7,878 nucleotides of DNA from Promethearchaeota archaeon (GCA_014730295.1 WJIN01000204.1:1-7878), one strand, 5' to 3'. Positions 1 through 6,654 are shown, numbered from the stretch's first letter. The notes: generated by a model from the sequence alone, not told the origin. Numbers and translations: made by a program.

Positions 1-29
1 GAAGAGGGTTGAGATTTCCTAATACTCGA

Positions 30-146
30 CTATAAAAAAAACGGAGTAAAGGGAATTCCCATAATTAAAAATATTATTCCGCAGATTGCGCTGAACCCTC
101 CCAAAATACCTATGGCGAGGGATGTCGTATCGATTTTTTTATTCAT
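30..146 (-). CDS. possible small single-pass membrane peptide
   Basis: A 38-residue ORF starting at an ATG, with charged MNKK at the N-terminus followed by a long hydrophobic stretch (about residues 8-37, rich in Ile, Gly, Leu and Phe) that could form one transmembrane helix. An in-frame GTG four codons upstream (156-158) is an alternative start. The frame stays open further upstream to 248, but that extension reads like non-coding sequence. No Shine-Dalgarno site is visible, and a TATA box lies about 48 bases before the ATG. The last codons before the TAG are a run of T on the coding strand, so transcription may end very near the stop. No family is recognised. The composition is typical of real small membrane proteins, but a chance ORF in AT-rich DNA cannot be excluded. 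Confidence 0.35.
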   Translation of the reverse strand: MNKKIDTTSLAIGILGGFSAICGIIFLIMGIPFTPFFL

Positions 147-193
147 TTTTATTTTCACATTAGAACTGGTGTTACATGAAAATATGATGCCTC

Positions 194-201
194 TATTTAA
201 A
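194..201 (-). promoter_or_regulatory. TATA box for the small membrane ORF
   Basis: The octamer TTTAAATA reads on the minus strand. A start site about 25 bases downstream would fall near 170, giving a leader of roughly 12-25 bases to the GTG or ATG. The same octamer precedes other genes in the window. The bases just upstream are T-rich rather than a purine-rich BRE, which lowers confidence. Confidence 0.35.
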
Positions 202-202
202 G

Positions 203-209
203 AAAAAAA
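203..209 (-). terminator. poly-T stop after the 102-aa gene
   Basis: Seven consecutive T on the minus strand, extended by further T after one C, about 43 bases past the stop codon at 252. Archaeal RNA polymerase commonly stops at such T-runs without needing a hairpin. Confidence 0.4.
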
Positions 210-251
210 GCGATAGGAATGATAATAATAAATATAACCTGGTCTCAATGA

Positions 252-560
252 TTAGTTTTCCCATATTTTTTTCGTGGTTTTTGTGAGCTCCTTCCTCAGT
301 TTAGGTGTCAGCTTCAAGTTTTCAGCCCCGAGTAGTTCGGCGTTTTTGGAAAATAAATATACCCGCACGTGATCTTCGTACTCGCAAAGGACAAGGTATT
401 GAGTTTGTTGCCTCCTCATTATTGACACTCGGTCGGGAAATCCTATTCTAAACTTTACTTGGGGTTTCCGTGCTACTACTTTAACATGAAGTGGACGCTT
501 TTCCCTAAACTCCCGCCGGGCAAACTGAACCAGTACTTTTTTTGTATCCCGTCTATCCAT
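252..560 (-). CDS. small basic protein of unknown function (102 aa)
   Basis: The ATG at 560 is chosen because GGTG lies 8 bases before it; a GTG three codons upstream (567-569) overlaps that GGTG and is less likely. The protein is rich in Lys and Arg, especially in the first 50 residues and the last 25. Its middle (about residues 23-72) alternates hydrophobic and polar residues as in beta strands (HVKVVA, YLVLCEY, VRVYLF), and the C-terminus looks helical (about 84-100). No signal peptide, membrane segment or Cys cluster is seen, so it is probably a cytoplasmic small beta-rich protein. The basic charge would allow nucleic-acid binding, but that is only a guess and no family is recognised. It is monocistronic, with its own TATA box and a T-run after it. 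Confidence 0.72.
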   Translation of the reverse strand: MDRRDTKKVLVQFARREFREKRPLHVKVVARKPQVKFRIGFPDRVSIMRRQQTQYLVLCEYEDHVRVYLFSKNAELLGAENLKLTPKLRKELTKTTKKIWEN

Positions 561-568
561 ATTTACCA

Positions 569-572
569 CACC
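569..572 (-). promoter_or_regulatory. Shine-Dalgarno GGTG deciding the start at 560
   Basis: GGTG matches the archaeal anti-SD (part of GGAGGTGATC) and stands 8 bases before ATG 558-560, favouring that start over the upstream GTG. Confidence 0.45.
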
Positions 573-573
573 G

Positions 574-612
574 TTATCTTATCTTATTACACTATTTAAA
601 TAATAAAGATAA
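574..612. repeat. inverted repeat around a TATA box
   Basis: TTATCTT at 574-580 and AAGATAA at 606-612 form a perfect 7-bp inverted repeat, centred close to the TATA box at 593-602. The left arm is partly duplicated in tandem (TATCTTATCT). The placement suits an operator where a dimeric regulator would block TBP or the start site of the 102-aa gene; the neighbouring ribbon-helix-helix protein is an obvious candidate binder. The sequence is all A/T-rich, so chance is a real possibility. Confidence 0.25.
593..600 (-). promoter_or_regulatory. TATA box for the 102-aa gene
   Basis: TTTAAATA on the minus strand, inside the 10-bp palindrome TATTTAAATA (593-602). A start site about 25 bases downstream falls near 572, giving a short leader of about 12 bases that just contains the GGTG ribosome-binding site. 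Confidence 0.55.
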
Positions 613-706
613 TGTAAAAAAAATTAGGAATAGGGTAAATGTTTTTATAGAATTCAATCCGTCTTAAACCTTTTTTTTCCTTCCAATTATTTGAAAAATT
701 AAGTAT

Positions 707-713
707 AAAAAAA
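707..713 (-). terminator. poly-T stop after the ribbon-helix-helix gene
   Basis: Seven T on the minus strand, starting 15 bases past the stop codon at 729, in the usual place for archaeal T-run termination. A second T-run (616-623) lies further on. No stable hairpin is seen. Confidence 0.4.
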
Positions 714-728
714 TGGGATTAATAATAG

Positions 729-911
729 TTATTTCGAGGATCGTGAACTCAGCACTTCCACGCGTCGTCGTACGGCATCGATGATAAATTCCGAGTGCGT
801 TCGATATCCAAGAGAGTTCTCGGTACCATTAATAATCCCAAGAACCGAGTCTATTAAGGCTCCGGGGATCCTCACGGTCCTATATTTTTTTGGGTTTGTA
901 ACTTCAATCAT
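729..911 (-). CDS. ribbon-helix-helix DNA-binding protein (CopG/Arc-like)
   Basis: A 60-residue protein with the full RHH layout: a short strand at residues 10-15 (YRTVRI), helix A at about 17-29, and helix B at about 38-54 after the turn 'LGYRTHSEF'. The 'GYR(T/S)xSEFIxxAVRR' pattern is typical of archaeal RHH regulators. Such proteins dimerise, insert the paired strands into the DNA major groove at inverted repeats, and usually repress nearby promoters. A stand-alone antitoxin is possible, but no toxin gene sits beside it. The ATG at 911 is preceded by GAGG at 924-927 with a long 12-base spacing. A second TATA-like stretch (TTTATATATAAT, 912-923) lies between that site and the ATG, too close to drive this start. 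The gene is monocistronic, followed by a T-run. Confidence 0.8.
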   Translation of the reverse strand: MIEVTNPKKYRTVRIPGALIDSVLGIINGTENSLGYRTHSEFIIDAVRRRVEVLSSRSSK

Positions 912-962
912 ATTATATATAAACCTCGTGAAACTGTTTTATAGTAATGAAAAGAGCGAGAT

Positions 963-970
963 TATTTAAA
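963..970 (-). promoter_or_regulatory. TATA box for the ribbon-helix-helix gene
   Basis: TTTAAATA on the minus strand, again inside the palindrome TATTTAAATA (963-972). It predicts a start near 940 and a leader of about 30 bases carrying GAGG at 924-927. Because the palindrome reads the same both ways it could also fire on the plus strand, but no plus-strand feature is evident close by. Confidence 0.5.
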
Positions 971-1085
971 TAAAAAATCTGTTCAGTATTTTTAATTTAT
1001 GCTTACTTAATTTGAATAATTTGAAAGTTATTTCTGAAATTTGTTATTTAGTAATATTTCTCCAATAGAAAGATTTCGTTTTTTC

Positions 1086-1093
1086 TTTAAATA
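1086..1093 (+). promoter_or_regulatory. plus-strand TATA box for a candidate small RNA
   Basis: TTTAAATA on the plus strand inside the 912-1240 gap, where no plus-strand protein gene is convincing. Archaeal spacing predicts a transcription start at about 1111-1118, just before the structured region. Confidence 0.45.
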
Positions 1094-1110
1094 TGACAGT
1101 CAAATACTTA

Positions 1111-1219
1111 GAGTAAGTGCTTCGGAGATACGGAGAAAAGAAGAGTTGGAGAGGGTTTGGTAATGGGATTTTCCCTCTCCGATTCTTATAATACTCTTGA
1201 TAAGAAGGATTCTTTTTTT
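1111..1219 (+). ncRNA. candidate structured small RNA
   Basis: The stretch is bounded by a TATA box (1086-1093) and a hairpin plus T-run (1202-1219). It holds a 15-bp stem: 1141-1155 with 1173-1187, made of perfect GGAGAGGG/CCCTCTCC (1148-1155, 1173-1180) extended by seven more pairs, two of them G-U, around a 17-base loop. Those G-U pairs would be A-C mismatches in a minus-strand transcript, so the fold points to the plus strand. AGAGTA (1110-1115) and TACTCT (1192-1197) could close the structure. CGGAGA occurs twice (1123-1128, 1131-1136), exposing GGAG motifs on the 5' side. The RNA would converge with the rad50 end without overlapping it unless it reads through. It is not a tRNA, and no C/D boxes are seen. 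The ends are estimates. Alternatively the stem could be part of the rad50 3' region, though the orientation of the wobble pairs argues against that. Confidence 0.45.
1202..1219 (+). terminator. hairpin plus T-run ending the candidate RNA
   Basis: AAGAA-GGA-TTCTT (1202-1214) can fold as a small 5-bp hairpin and runs directly into a T-tract (T7 at 1213-1219). The T-run alone would be enough in archaea. It lies 21 bases from the stop of convergent rad50. Confidence 0.5.
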
Positions 1220-1240
1220 GTGGTAAATTTACCTTACAAT

Positions 1241-3331
1241 CTATTCGGCTCTAATCTGTGTTTTATGATTTTCCTTAGTAAAATTAAAGATGTGGGATAC
1301 GAATGAATCTAAGGAACGCTCGTGGGAAATTATAATCATTTGACGCGTATCCAATTTCTCAAAGATATCTTGCATTTTTTTGACTTGTTCTTGCGAAAAT
1401 CCGTCGGTGGGCTCGTCCAAGATCAATAAATCCCGTGTTTTAATTTCGGGATGCTTTTCGGTAATTGTTTTATTGAGAGCTAATCGATACGAAAGGGAAA
1501 GTGCGCTTTTTTCCCCTCCCGAAAGGTCTTCGAACGGGGAATTATAGCCGTCTATGTAGACCTCGGGCTCGAATCGTTCGGGATTGATGCTGATTTCGAT
1601 ATTACTATCCTCTACCATTGCCCGAAACCATTCTTTAAAGAATTGATTGAATTCCCGGGCGGTTGTTTGAAGTATCGCCCGTTCGATGTCGCGCATAAGT
1701 TGTGGTAAATGATCATCTACCCAATCTCTAACTGCTGTCATATAGATAGTTTCCTTTTCTAACTCCTTTTTTTTCTCCACTTTAGTTTGTAATTCTGATA
1801 TTTGATCCGAGAAAATATCTAATGAGCTTTCTATCCTCGATATAGCTTTATCAATCTCGGTTAGGATAGATTGGACACTTTCTACCTGATCTTTTTGAGC
1901 TATTACTTTATTTTCCAGGTCTTGTTTTACCTTCTCAAAGGTTTCAACCGATTCCGTTTTATAGGTATCTAATATAGTTTGAATTTCTTCATGTTTTTTG
2001 TCTATGTTCTTTTTATGTTCCCCAACCTCTTCAGAGGAATCTTGAATGATCTCTTGTTTGGTTTTAATATTGTTTTGAAGGTTATCTTTATCTTTTTTAA
2101 TTTCTTTTGCTTTTCTAATTTTCTCCAATAAATCCTTTTGGTCGACTAAATTTTTTTCTATTTCAGCAATACGTTCGAAATTTTGCTTTAAGTCCGAGTT
2201 GATTTCCTCCAATTCATTATCAAACCTTTCTTTTTCGTGAACCTCTTGTCCACATGTATCGCATTTCCCTTTCTCTAAAATATTCTCGATCTTAGTTTTC
2301 TCCGTCTTTTGAACTGCAATTACTTCATTTAGTTTTTTATTCTGTCCCTCCAAGCGGTTAATCTCTTTCTTTATATCTTCTTCCGATGTATGTTCGGGGA
2401 CTTTAATTTCAGGTAATTGTTCAATCTCATTTTCAAGATTTGTTATATCCGATTCTGCATTTTTTATTTTCTCTTGATGTTTGATTAAAGCTTCTTCTGA
2501 ATCTTGGATTGATTTGTGGTGTGCTTGGAGTGTAGCAAAATCACCTGCATACTTAGGTAGTTTTGCTTGGAGCTTTTGTACCTTTTGTTTTTCCCTTCTT
2601 AACTCTTGTGTCTGTGTCTCCAGATCCTTCCTAAAATTTTTCAACTCTTCCTTTAATTCTGATTGCTTTTCTTCTAAATCCTTTATTTCCTTCTGAGGAT
2701 TTCCTAATTTATCTATTTCTTTTTCCTTCTGGCGTAAATCCCTATTCAGTTGGGTTTTTATTTTTTCCACGTTTGCGATGGTTTGTTCATAGCGTTCGAT
2801 CTCAAGCACATCCTTCAAGATCTCAAATCTCTCATCTGCTTTTGCGCTGATTATTTCTTTTAGCTTTTCTTGGGGGGTGTAGACCGTATAGCGGAAAATA
2901 TCAATACAATATTTATTATGTGATTTATATCTGGGTACCGAATAGTTTAGGAGTTTTAGCATCTCTATTCGAAGGTCGGTCGTGGTATATTCTTCTCGCG
3001 TTCCGTTGCGTTCTATCCATCCTTTTACGTTGCTGAAGGTTTCATCTCCTTCTTTTGAAACTTCCCGTCTTAAGCCTCTCCAGATGCGGTAGCGATCATC
3101 GTTGATGAGAAATTCTAACTCCACATTTCCAAAATCCTTTCCTCTCCGAAGTAAAGATTTTCCCGCAAGGTCTCCCATGGTACCAAAAAGGGCAAACTCA
3201 ATTGCCTTGAGGAGCGAAGACTTTCCCGAGCCGATATCCCCATAGAACAAGACCGTTGATTCGGGAAGCGTGAGGTTTTGTAGATGTTCGATACTACGAA
3301 TGTTTTGCACTTTAATAGATTTAATAATCAT
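1241..3331 (-). CDS. rad50: Rad50 ABC-ATPase with zinc hook
   Basis: This is the ATPase partner of Mre11: it binds DNA ends, clamps and tethers them, and gates the nuclease. The head halves sit at both ends of the protein. Walker A is GDIGSGKS (31-38), the Q-loop glutamine is Q154, the ABC signature is LSGGEK (603-608), Walker B is LLILDE (635-640) and the switch histidine is H670. Between them run two coiled-coil arms (about 165-350 and 365-540) joined by a CDTC zinc hook (C357, C360) that dimerises two molecules through Zn. All catalytic motifs are present, so it should be active. At 696 aa it is well below the roughly 880 aa of Pyrococcus Rad50; the missing length is in the arms. The ATG has a GAGG 8 bases upstream, within the end of mre11, so the two are translationally linked. 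The bacterial relative is SbcC, but the context and head sequence fit archaeal Rad50. Confidence 0.95.
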   Translation of the reverse strand: MIIKSIKVQNIRSIEHLQNLTLPESTVLFYGDIGSGKSSLLKAIEFALFGTMGDLAGKSLLRRGKDFGNVELEFLINDDRYRIWRGLRREVSKEGDETFSNVKGWIERNGTREEYTTTDLRIEMLKLLNYSVPRYKSHNKYCIDIFRYTVYTPQEKLKEIISAKADERFEILKDVLEIERYEQTIANVEKIKTQLNRDLRQKEKEIDKLGNPQKEIKDLEEKQSELKEELKNFRKDLETQTQELRREKQKVQKLQAKLPKYAGDFATLQAHHKSIQDSEEALIKHQEKIKNAESDITNLENEIEQLPEIKVPEHTSEEDIKKEINRLEGQNKKLNEVIAVQKTEKTKIENILEKGKCDTCGQEVHEKERFDNELEEINSDLKQNFERIAEIEKNLVDQKDLLEKIRKAKEIKKDKDNLQNNIKTKQEIIQDSSEEVGEHKKNIDKKHEEIQTILDTYKTESVETFEKVKQDLENKVIAQKDQVESVQSILTEIDKAISRIESSLDIFSDQISELQTKVEKKKELEKETIYMTAVRDWVDDHLPQLMRDIERAILQTTAREFNQFFKEWFRAMVEDSNIEISINPERFEPEVYIDGYNSPFEDLSGGEKSALSLSYRLALNKTITEKHPEIKTRDLLILDEPTDGFSQEQVKKMQDIFEKLDTRQMIIISHERSLDSFVSHIFNFTKENHKTQIRAE

Positions 3332-3334
3332 CTT

Positions 3335-4663
3335 TTAATCCTCATGCTCCTCACTTGTTTTTAGCGAAATATTCATAATTTTATAGAAAGAGTTAATCAT
3401 CGCCGCCTTGTAATCCTTCTTTTTTTGCCCAGATTGCAATCCCTGCCCCAACTCCGAGATAATAGTATGTATTTTTTGTTCTAGGTCTTCTGCTTTTATG
3501 CCCTCTATTTCAATATTTTGGGAATGCTTGTAGATGTATCTGGTCTCGATCTCTTCTATGGTGTCTAAATCGTCATCCTCAATTTTTGTAGTTTGATGGG
3601 ACCGAAGTTTTGCCTTGTTAATTAAAACCTCATAAGCTCCCTTTTTTTTCAAATCGGCGATTAACTCTGCCGGTCTTAACTCATAACTTTTTCCCGAAGC
3701 TAACTCTCCTTCTATTCGGATGATCACGATCTTATCATCAATTTCTCTTCTCTTTAATTCTTGCTCTAAACCGGTTTTAAGCTGCTGAATAGACTTATTA
3801 TCTGCTTGTATGGTGATTTTCTCGATCTCTTTAATTTGTAATGGTGTGAAAGTAACGGTGAGATCTTCGGAATTAGTATCAAGATCACATATACAAAATC
3901 CTCCGACCTTAAACTCTTCTAACTCGTTAAATCTCGTCGGAAATAAACATCCGGGATATACAATTCTCTCAGGTAGGGGATCGTCTTTTTGAATGGTAAT
4001 CGAATCTCTAATTCTTAGCTCGGTTGGATGTGTCATGTGTAGGTGTCCTCCGGCATAATATAGGAATCCTCGGGGAAGAAGGGATTGCGGACCTGCTTTC
4101 ATCATCGCATGGATTTTTGGTTTTAATTCCTCAATCATGGTATGCAGTACGAAGATTTTTCTTCCGGGTTCCTTTTCCAATGCTAATTTTTCGAGTTTTT
4201 CATAGTCCTTAATTTCTAAGGAACGCTTTCGAGCACGTATGCCGGTTAATTTAATTTCCGTGTCGGGATCTACGACAAACTCGAGTTGTAATTTATCTTC
4301 TTTTAGCGGTGTTGGTATATAGAGGTCTGTGTATAAACCCGCAGATTTCAGAGGACGTATCATCGACCTATCCGAAGGAGAATAGTCGTGCGATCCCATT
4401 ATACCATAGACGGGAATTTTATTATCCGATAATCGTTTGAACTGCGCGGTTGCTAAATCTACGGCGTCTACCTTCGGATTGCTTACATCGTACAAATCTC
4501 CGCTGATAATAACAAAATCAAGCTCTTCTTCGATAATAATATCAATCGCTTTTGTGAACGCCTCGTAGCCGAGCTGATTGAGGGACTCTTTTCTCCACCC
4601 TCCGATGTGGCAATCTGAAATATGAGCAAATCGTATATGTTCAGGCGGTATAGTTTTTCTCAA
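3335..4663 (-). CDS. mre11: Mre11-like DNA repair exo/endonuclease
   Basis: Calcineurin-like phosphoesterase that cuts DNA ends with two Mn ions, in complex with Rad50. Motifs in order: D17-x-H19 (HISDCHIG), GDLYD (D56, D59), GSHD (90-93), H174 and GGHLH (H207, H209). Residues about 1-260 form the nuclease core; the rest includes a capping region and a C-terminal helical, charged tail (about 360-440), where Mre11 normally binds the base of the Rad50 coiled coil. The length, 442 aa, is normal (Pyrococcus is about 426). The oddity is Ser91 where most Mre11 proteins have the metal-binding Asn of GNHD. The start is TTG at 4663: no ATG or GTG lies in frame between the upstream stop codon and the first motif. 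It is the first gene of the operon, with rad50 3 bases downstream. SbcD is the bacterial equivalent; the partner and context make Mre11 the better name. Confidence 0.93.
   Translation of the reverse strand: MRKTIPPEHIRFAHISDCHIGGWRKESLNQLGYEAFTKAIDIIIEEELDFVIISGDLYDVSNPKVDAVDLATAQFKRLSDNKIPVYGIMGSHDYSPSDRSMIRPLKSAGLYTDLYIPTPLKEDKLQLEFVVDPDTEIKLTGIRARKRSLEIKDYEKLEKLALEKEPGRKIFVLHTMIEELKPKIHAMMKAGPQSLLPRGFLYYAGGHLHMTHPTELRIRDSITIQKDDPLPERIVYPGCLFPTRFNELEEFKVGGFCICDLDTNSEDLTVTFTPLQIKEIEKITIQADNKSIQQLKTGLEQELKRREIDDKIVIIRIEGELASGKSYELRPAELIADLKKKGAYEVLINKAKLRSHQTTKIEDDDLDTIEEIETRYIYKHSQNIEIEGIKAEDLEQKIHTIISELGQGLQSGQKKKDYKAAMINSFYKIMNISLKTSEEHED
3340..3343 (-). promoter_or_regulatory. Shine-Dalgarno GAGG of rad50 inside the mre11 end
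   Basis: GAGG, 8 bases before the rad50 ATG, is formed by the last sense codons of mre11 (GAG GAT, then TAA). Ribosomes finishing mre11 would be well placed to start rad50, which suits a complex with fixed stoichiometry. Confidence 0.6.
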
Positions 4664-4712
4664 CCCTGTTAAGTAATTATTTTTGACCTAATTATACATA
4701 AACTAAGGATGA

Positions 4713-4720
4713 TATTTAAA
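4713..4720 (-). promoter_or_regulatory. TATA box of the mre11-rad50 operon
   Basis: TTTAAATA on the minus strand, predicting a start near 4690 and a leader of about 27 bases to the TTG. A second AT-rich element (TATGTATAAT, 4691-4700) could place the start only a few bases before the TTG. No clear Shine-Dalgarno site precedes the TTG. Confidence 0.5.
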
Positions 4721-4728
4721 AAATTGGG

Positions 4729-4774
4729 AAAAAAAAATACATAAATATCTTGAGACTAAATCGACGCTAAGTCT
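4729..4774 (-). terminator. terminator after the NERD helicase gene
   Basis: A run of nine T on the minus strand (4729-4737) lies 45 bases past the stop codon. Between them is a weak 5-bp stem, AGACT/AGTCT (4753-4757 and 4770-4774), with a 12-base loop. The T-run is immediately followed by the mre11 TATA box, so the helicase and the mre11-rad50 operon look like separate transcription units. Confidence 0.5.
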
Positions 4775-4782
4775 AAACCTTA

Positions 4783-6654
4783 CTATTTCTGGTGATATTC
4801 GAAAAAATAGAGCTTAAATTTAGCCCGCGAGGCACCTACATAAATATCCATCAAATAGTCTTCATATGTGTCGGGTTGTTTTTGTTTTACATCTTCTAAA
4901 CTTTCGGCGATTAAAATGATAATATCGCTTTCAAGTCCTTTAAAGGAACGGATTGTTTTGTAGGATGCGTACGAGGTCGGCTCAATTTGTTCAGAACCCA
5001 AGATCATCGGGATTTCTTGAAGGTGGTCGGGTTGGATAATATAGAACGGCTCGTTCGATATCTTTTTATCGTGGAATTTTAGGAATGTTCCCTCCTCGGA
5101 AGTATATGCTTTTGGAGCGATACTTTCCAGTCTCTTGGTACCAAGAATGGTAATTTGTCGTGGATGGATTCCTTTCTCATAGTAGCGTTTTTTGATAAAC
5201 TGGGCGGCGGTGCCTAAAGCGTTGGGAATGGAATCAAACTCCCGTCTGGTGACGTTAAACCCGTAAATTCCCGAATATTCATCATATTTCCCATATTCGG
5301 TTTCTCCCTTCAACCAATCGGCGATCTCGACCGTATTTCGTAGATTGCGTTTCAATACGATTGTATCGGTCTTTTCATTCATTCCAAACTTTTCCGGGCT
5401 GAATTCACTGACAAATATTGCCTGAGATCTATCATAGAAAACATAAAATATATCATCATCGATATTCCTTAGAAATTGTGAAAGAAGCCCCCATACTTCT
5501 TGTTCAAAATCTTGGGCTTCATCCACTATAATCGCATTATATTTATAATCCATAGGGATTTTGGAAAAATTATCGCTTAATGCGTCTATCGCGGGAGTAA
5601 AATTGAAATTATCAAATAACTCCTCTTCAATCGGTTGTCTTGTATAGACTGTTGTAATATAAGGGAGTGATATTTTTATTAATTTATGAATTGTAAGGAT
5701 ATCGAGTCTGCCTTTTAAATGTTTATAGTCTTTGTTTGTCATCTTTGTAATGTGCTCCCGAACCGCATCTTGCAATTCCCGATTGTAGCATAAAAAGAGA
5801 GTCTTCTTATCCTCTTCTAAGAGTCTCATCGCTTTCTTCATCGCAACATAGGTTTTTCCCGAGCCCGCGCTTCCTTTAAAGATACACCGATTTTTTTCGG
5901 AGAGAGATTGGATAAGAAAGTCTTGGACTCTGTTAATTCGCTCCAACTCTTCCTCCCGAAGGCTGTAATATTGCTTAAAGTTCATTACCTGACCGATCTC
6001 CGATCCAACTCTATCAATGAAAAACTCTTTTACATCTGGTTTATACTCTCGTGAATGTTCGAACCGATCTAAGAGGGAGATCAGGAAATCTTCGATAGGG
6101 GAGCGTCCTGTTTCATTTTCTCTTACCCAAGTTTCTTGATCCTCAATATCAGTTCTGTCAAAAACCTTTTTATGATCATATCGAATGGTTCGGCGTTGCT
6201 TGAAATAGGAGTCAGGAAAATACACAAAATAGGCAAATGAAAGAGGGAATTGATCGTAAGAATTGAGTAATCCATCAGAGTTCCCTTCTTGGAGGGCAAT
6301 CTCCTCGTATAGATTTTTTAAATTCCACATCGATACCCGTGCTTGATCGAACGGACTTTTATTTAGTTTCTTAACTTTTCCTGTACGAGTATTTTGCTGC
6401 TTGAGTACATCTTCCTCGGCAAAGATTATTCCTCCTTTTACTTCAGCGACCAAAAAACCATACTGTTCGTGAAAGAGGAGAAAATCTGCCTCTCCTTGTC
6501 TTCTCTCGGTATCGCTAAACCATTCAATCGAGTGCCATACATACCACTCATCTGAGAGCGAATCGATAATATTGAAAAAATGGATTTCTGAGGCGGGAAC
6601 ATTGATTCGCTTTCGTCTGAGATCCTCGATTGTTGGTGGGAATTTATGTACCAT
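4783..6654 (-). CDS. NERD nuclease fused to UvrD-like SF1 helicase
   Basis: Numbering is from ATG 6654. The N-terminal NERD nuclease domain (about 20-130) shows the PD-(D/E)xK-type pattern: GE55xD57, then E71-V-K73 in 'LVAEVKGG', and Q104. A linking region (about 130-230) is not recognised. The SF1 helicase motor follows: Walker A GSAGSGKT (261-268), motif Ia around LCYNREL (288-294), TIH (321-323), Walker B VDEAQD (377-382), motif III YDRSQ (407-411), motif IV RNLRN (436-440), motif V SFKGLESD (570-577) and motif VI GASRAK (607-612, arginine finger R610). The motor is compact, with little room for large 1B or 2B inserts. All key residues are present, so an active ATP-driven DNA unwinding and cutting enzyme is expected. 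A TTG at 6660 is an alternative start; the ATG is preferred because no Shine-Dalgarno site is seen and a TATA-like element about 22 bases upstream suggests leaderless initiation. Related proteins occur both in repair contexts and in phage-defence islands. Confidence 0.9.
   Translation of the reverse strand: MVHKFPPTIEDLRRKRINVPASEIHFFNIIDSLSDEWYVWHSIEWFSDTERRQGEADFLLFHEQYGFLVAEVKGGIIFAEEDVLKQQNTRTGKVKKLNKSPFDQARVSMWNLKNLYEEIALQEGNSDGLLNSYDQFPLSFAYFVYFPDSYFKQRRTIRYDHKKVFDRTDIEDQETWVRENETGRSPIEDFLISLLDRFEHSREYKPDVKEFFIDRVGSEIGQVMNFKQYYSLREEELERINRVQDFLIQSLSEKNRCIFKGSAGSGKTYVAMKKAMRLLEEDKKTLFLCYNRELQDAVREHITKMTNKDYKHLKGRLDILTIHKLIKISLPYITTVYTRQPIEEELFDNFNFTPAIDALSDNFSKIPMDYKYNAIIVDEAQDFEQEVWGLLSQFLRNIDDDIFYVFYDRSQAIFVSEFSPEKFGMNEKTDTIVLKRNLRNTVEIADWLKGETEYGKYDEYSGIYGFNVTRREFDSIPNALGTAAQFIKKRYYEKGIHPRQITILGTKRLESIAPKAYTSEEGTFLKFHDKKISNEPFYIIQPDHLQEIPMILGSEQIEPTSYASYKTIRSFKGLESDIIILIAESLEDVKQKQPDTYEDYLMDIYVGASRAKFKLYFFEYHQK

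Noticed and set aside
147..248. N-terminal extension of the small membrane ORF to a start at 248
   Set aside because: The added residues read like AT-rich intergenic DNA and cover the T-run and the likely TATA box.
912..923. TTTATATATAAT as the RHH gene's promoter
   Set aside because: It abuts the ATG at 911, so transcription would begin inside the coding region. The box at 963-970 has workable spacing.
781..969. Plus-strand 62-codon ORF over the ribbon-helix-helix gene
   Set aside because: It is the antisense shadow of a gene with a recognised fold. The hydrophobic tail comes from AT-rich promoter DNA.
1117..1191. A 24-codon plus-strand ORF starting at GTG inside the candidate RNA
   Set aside because: It is very short, has no ribosome-binding site, and its codons are accounted for by the base-paired stem.
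1163..1306. A 47-codon plus-strand ORF whose ATG lies in the loop of the 1141-1187 hairpin, with GGAGAGGG upstream like a ribosome-binding site
   Set aside because: It runs through the terminator and antisense into rad50, and the peptide has no recognisable features. It is a possible alternative reading of the candidate RNA but too weak to call as a gene.
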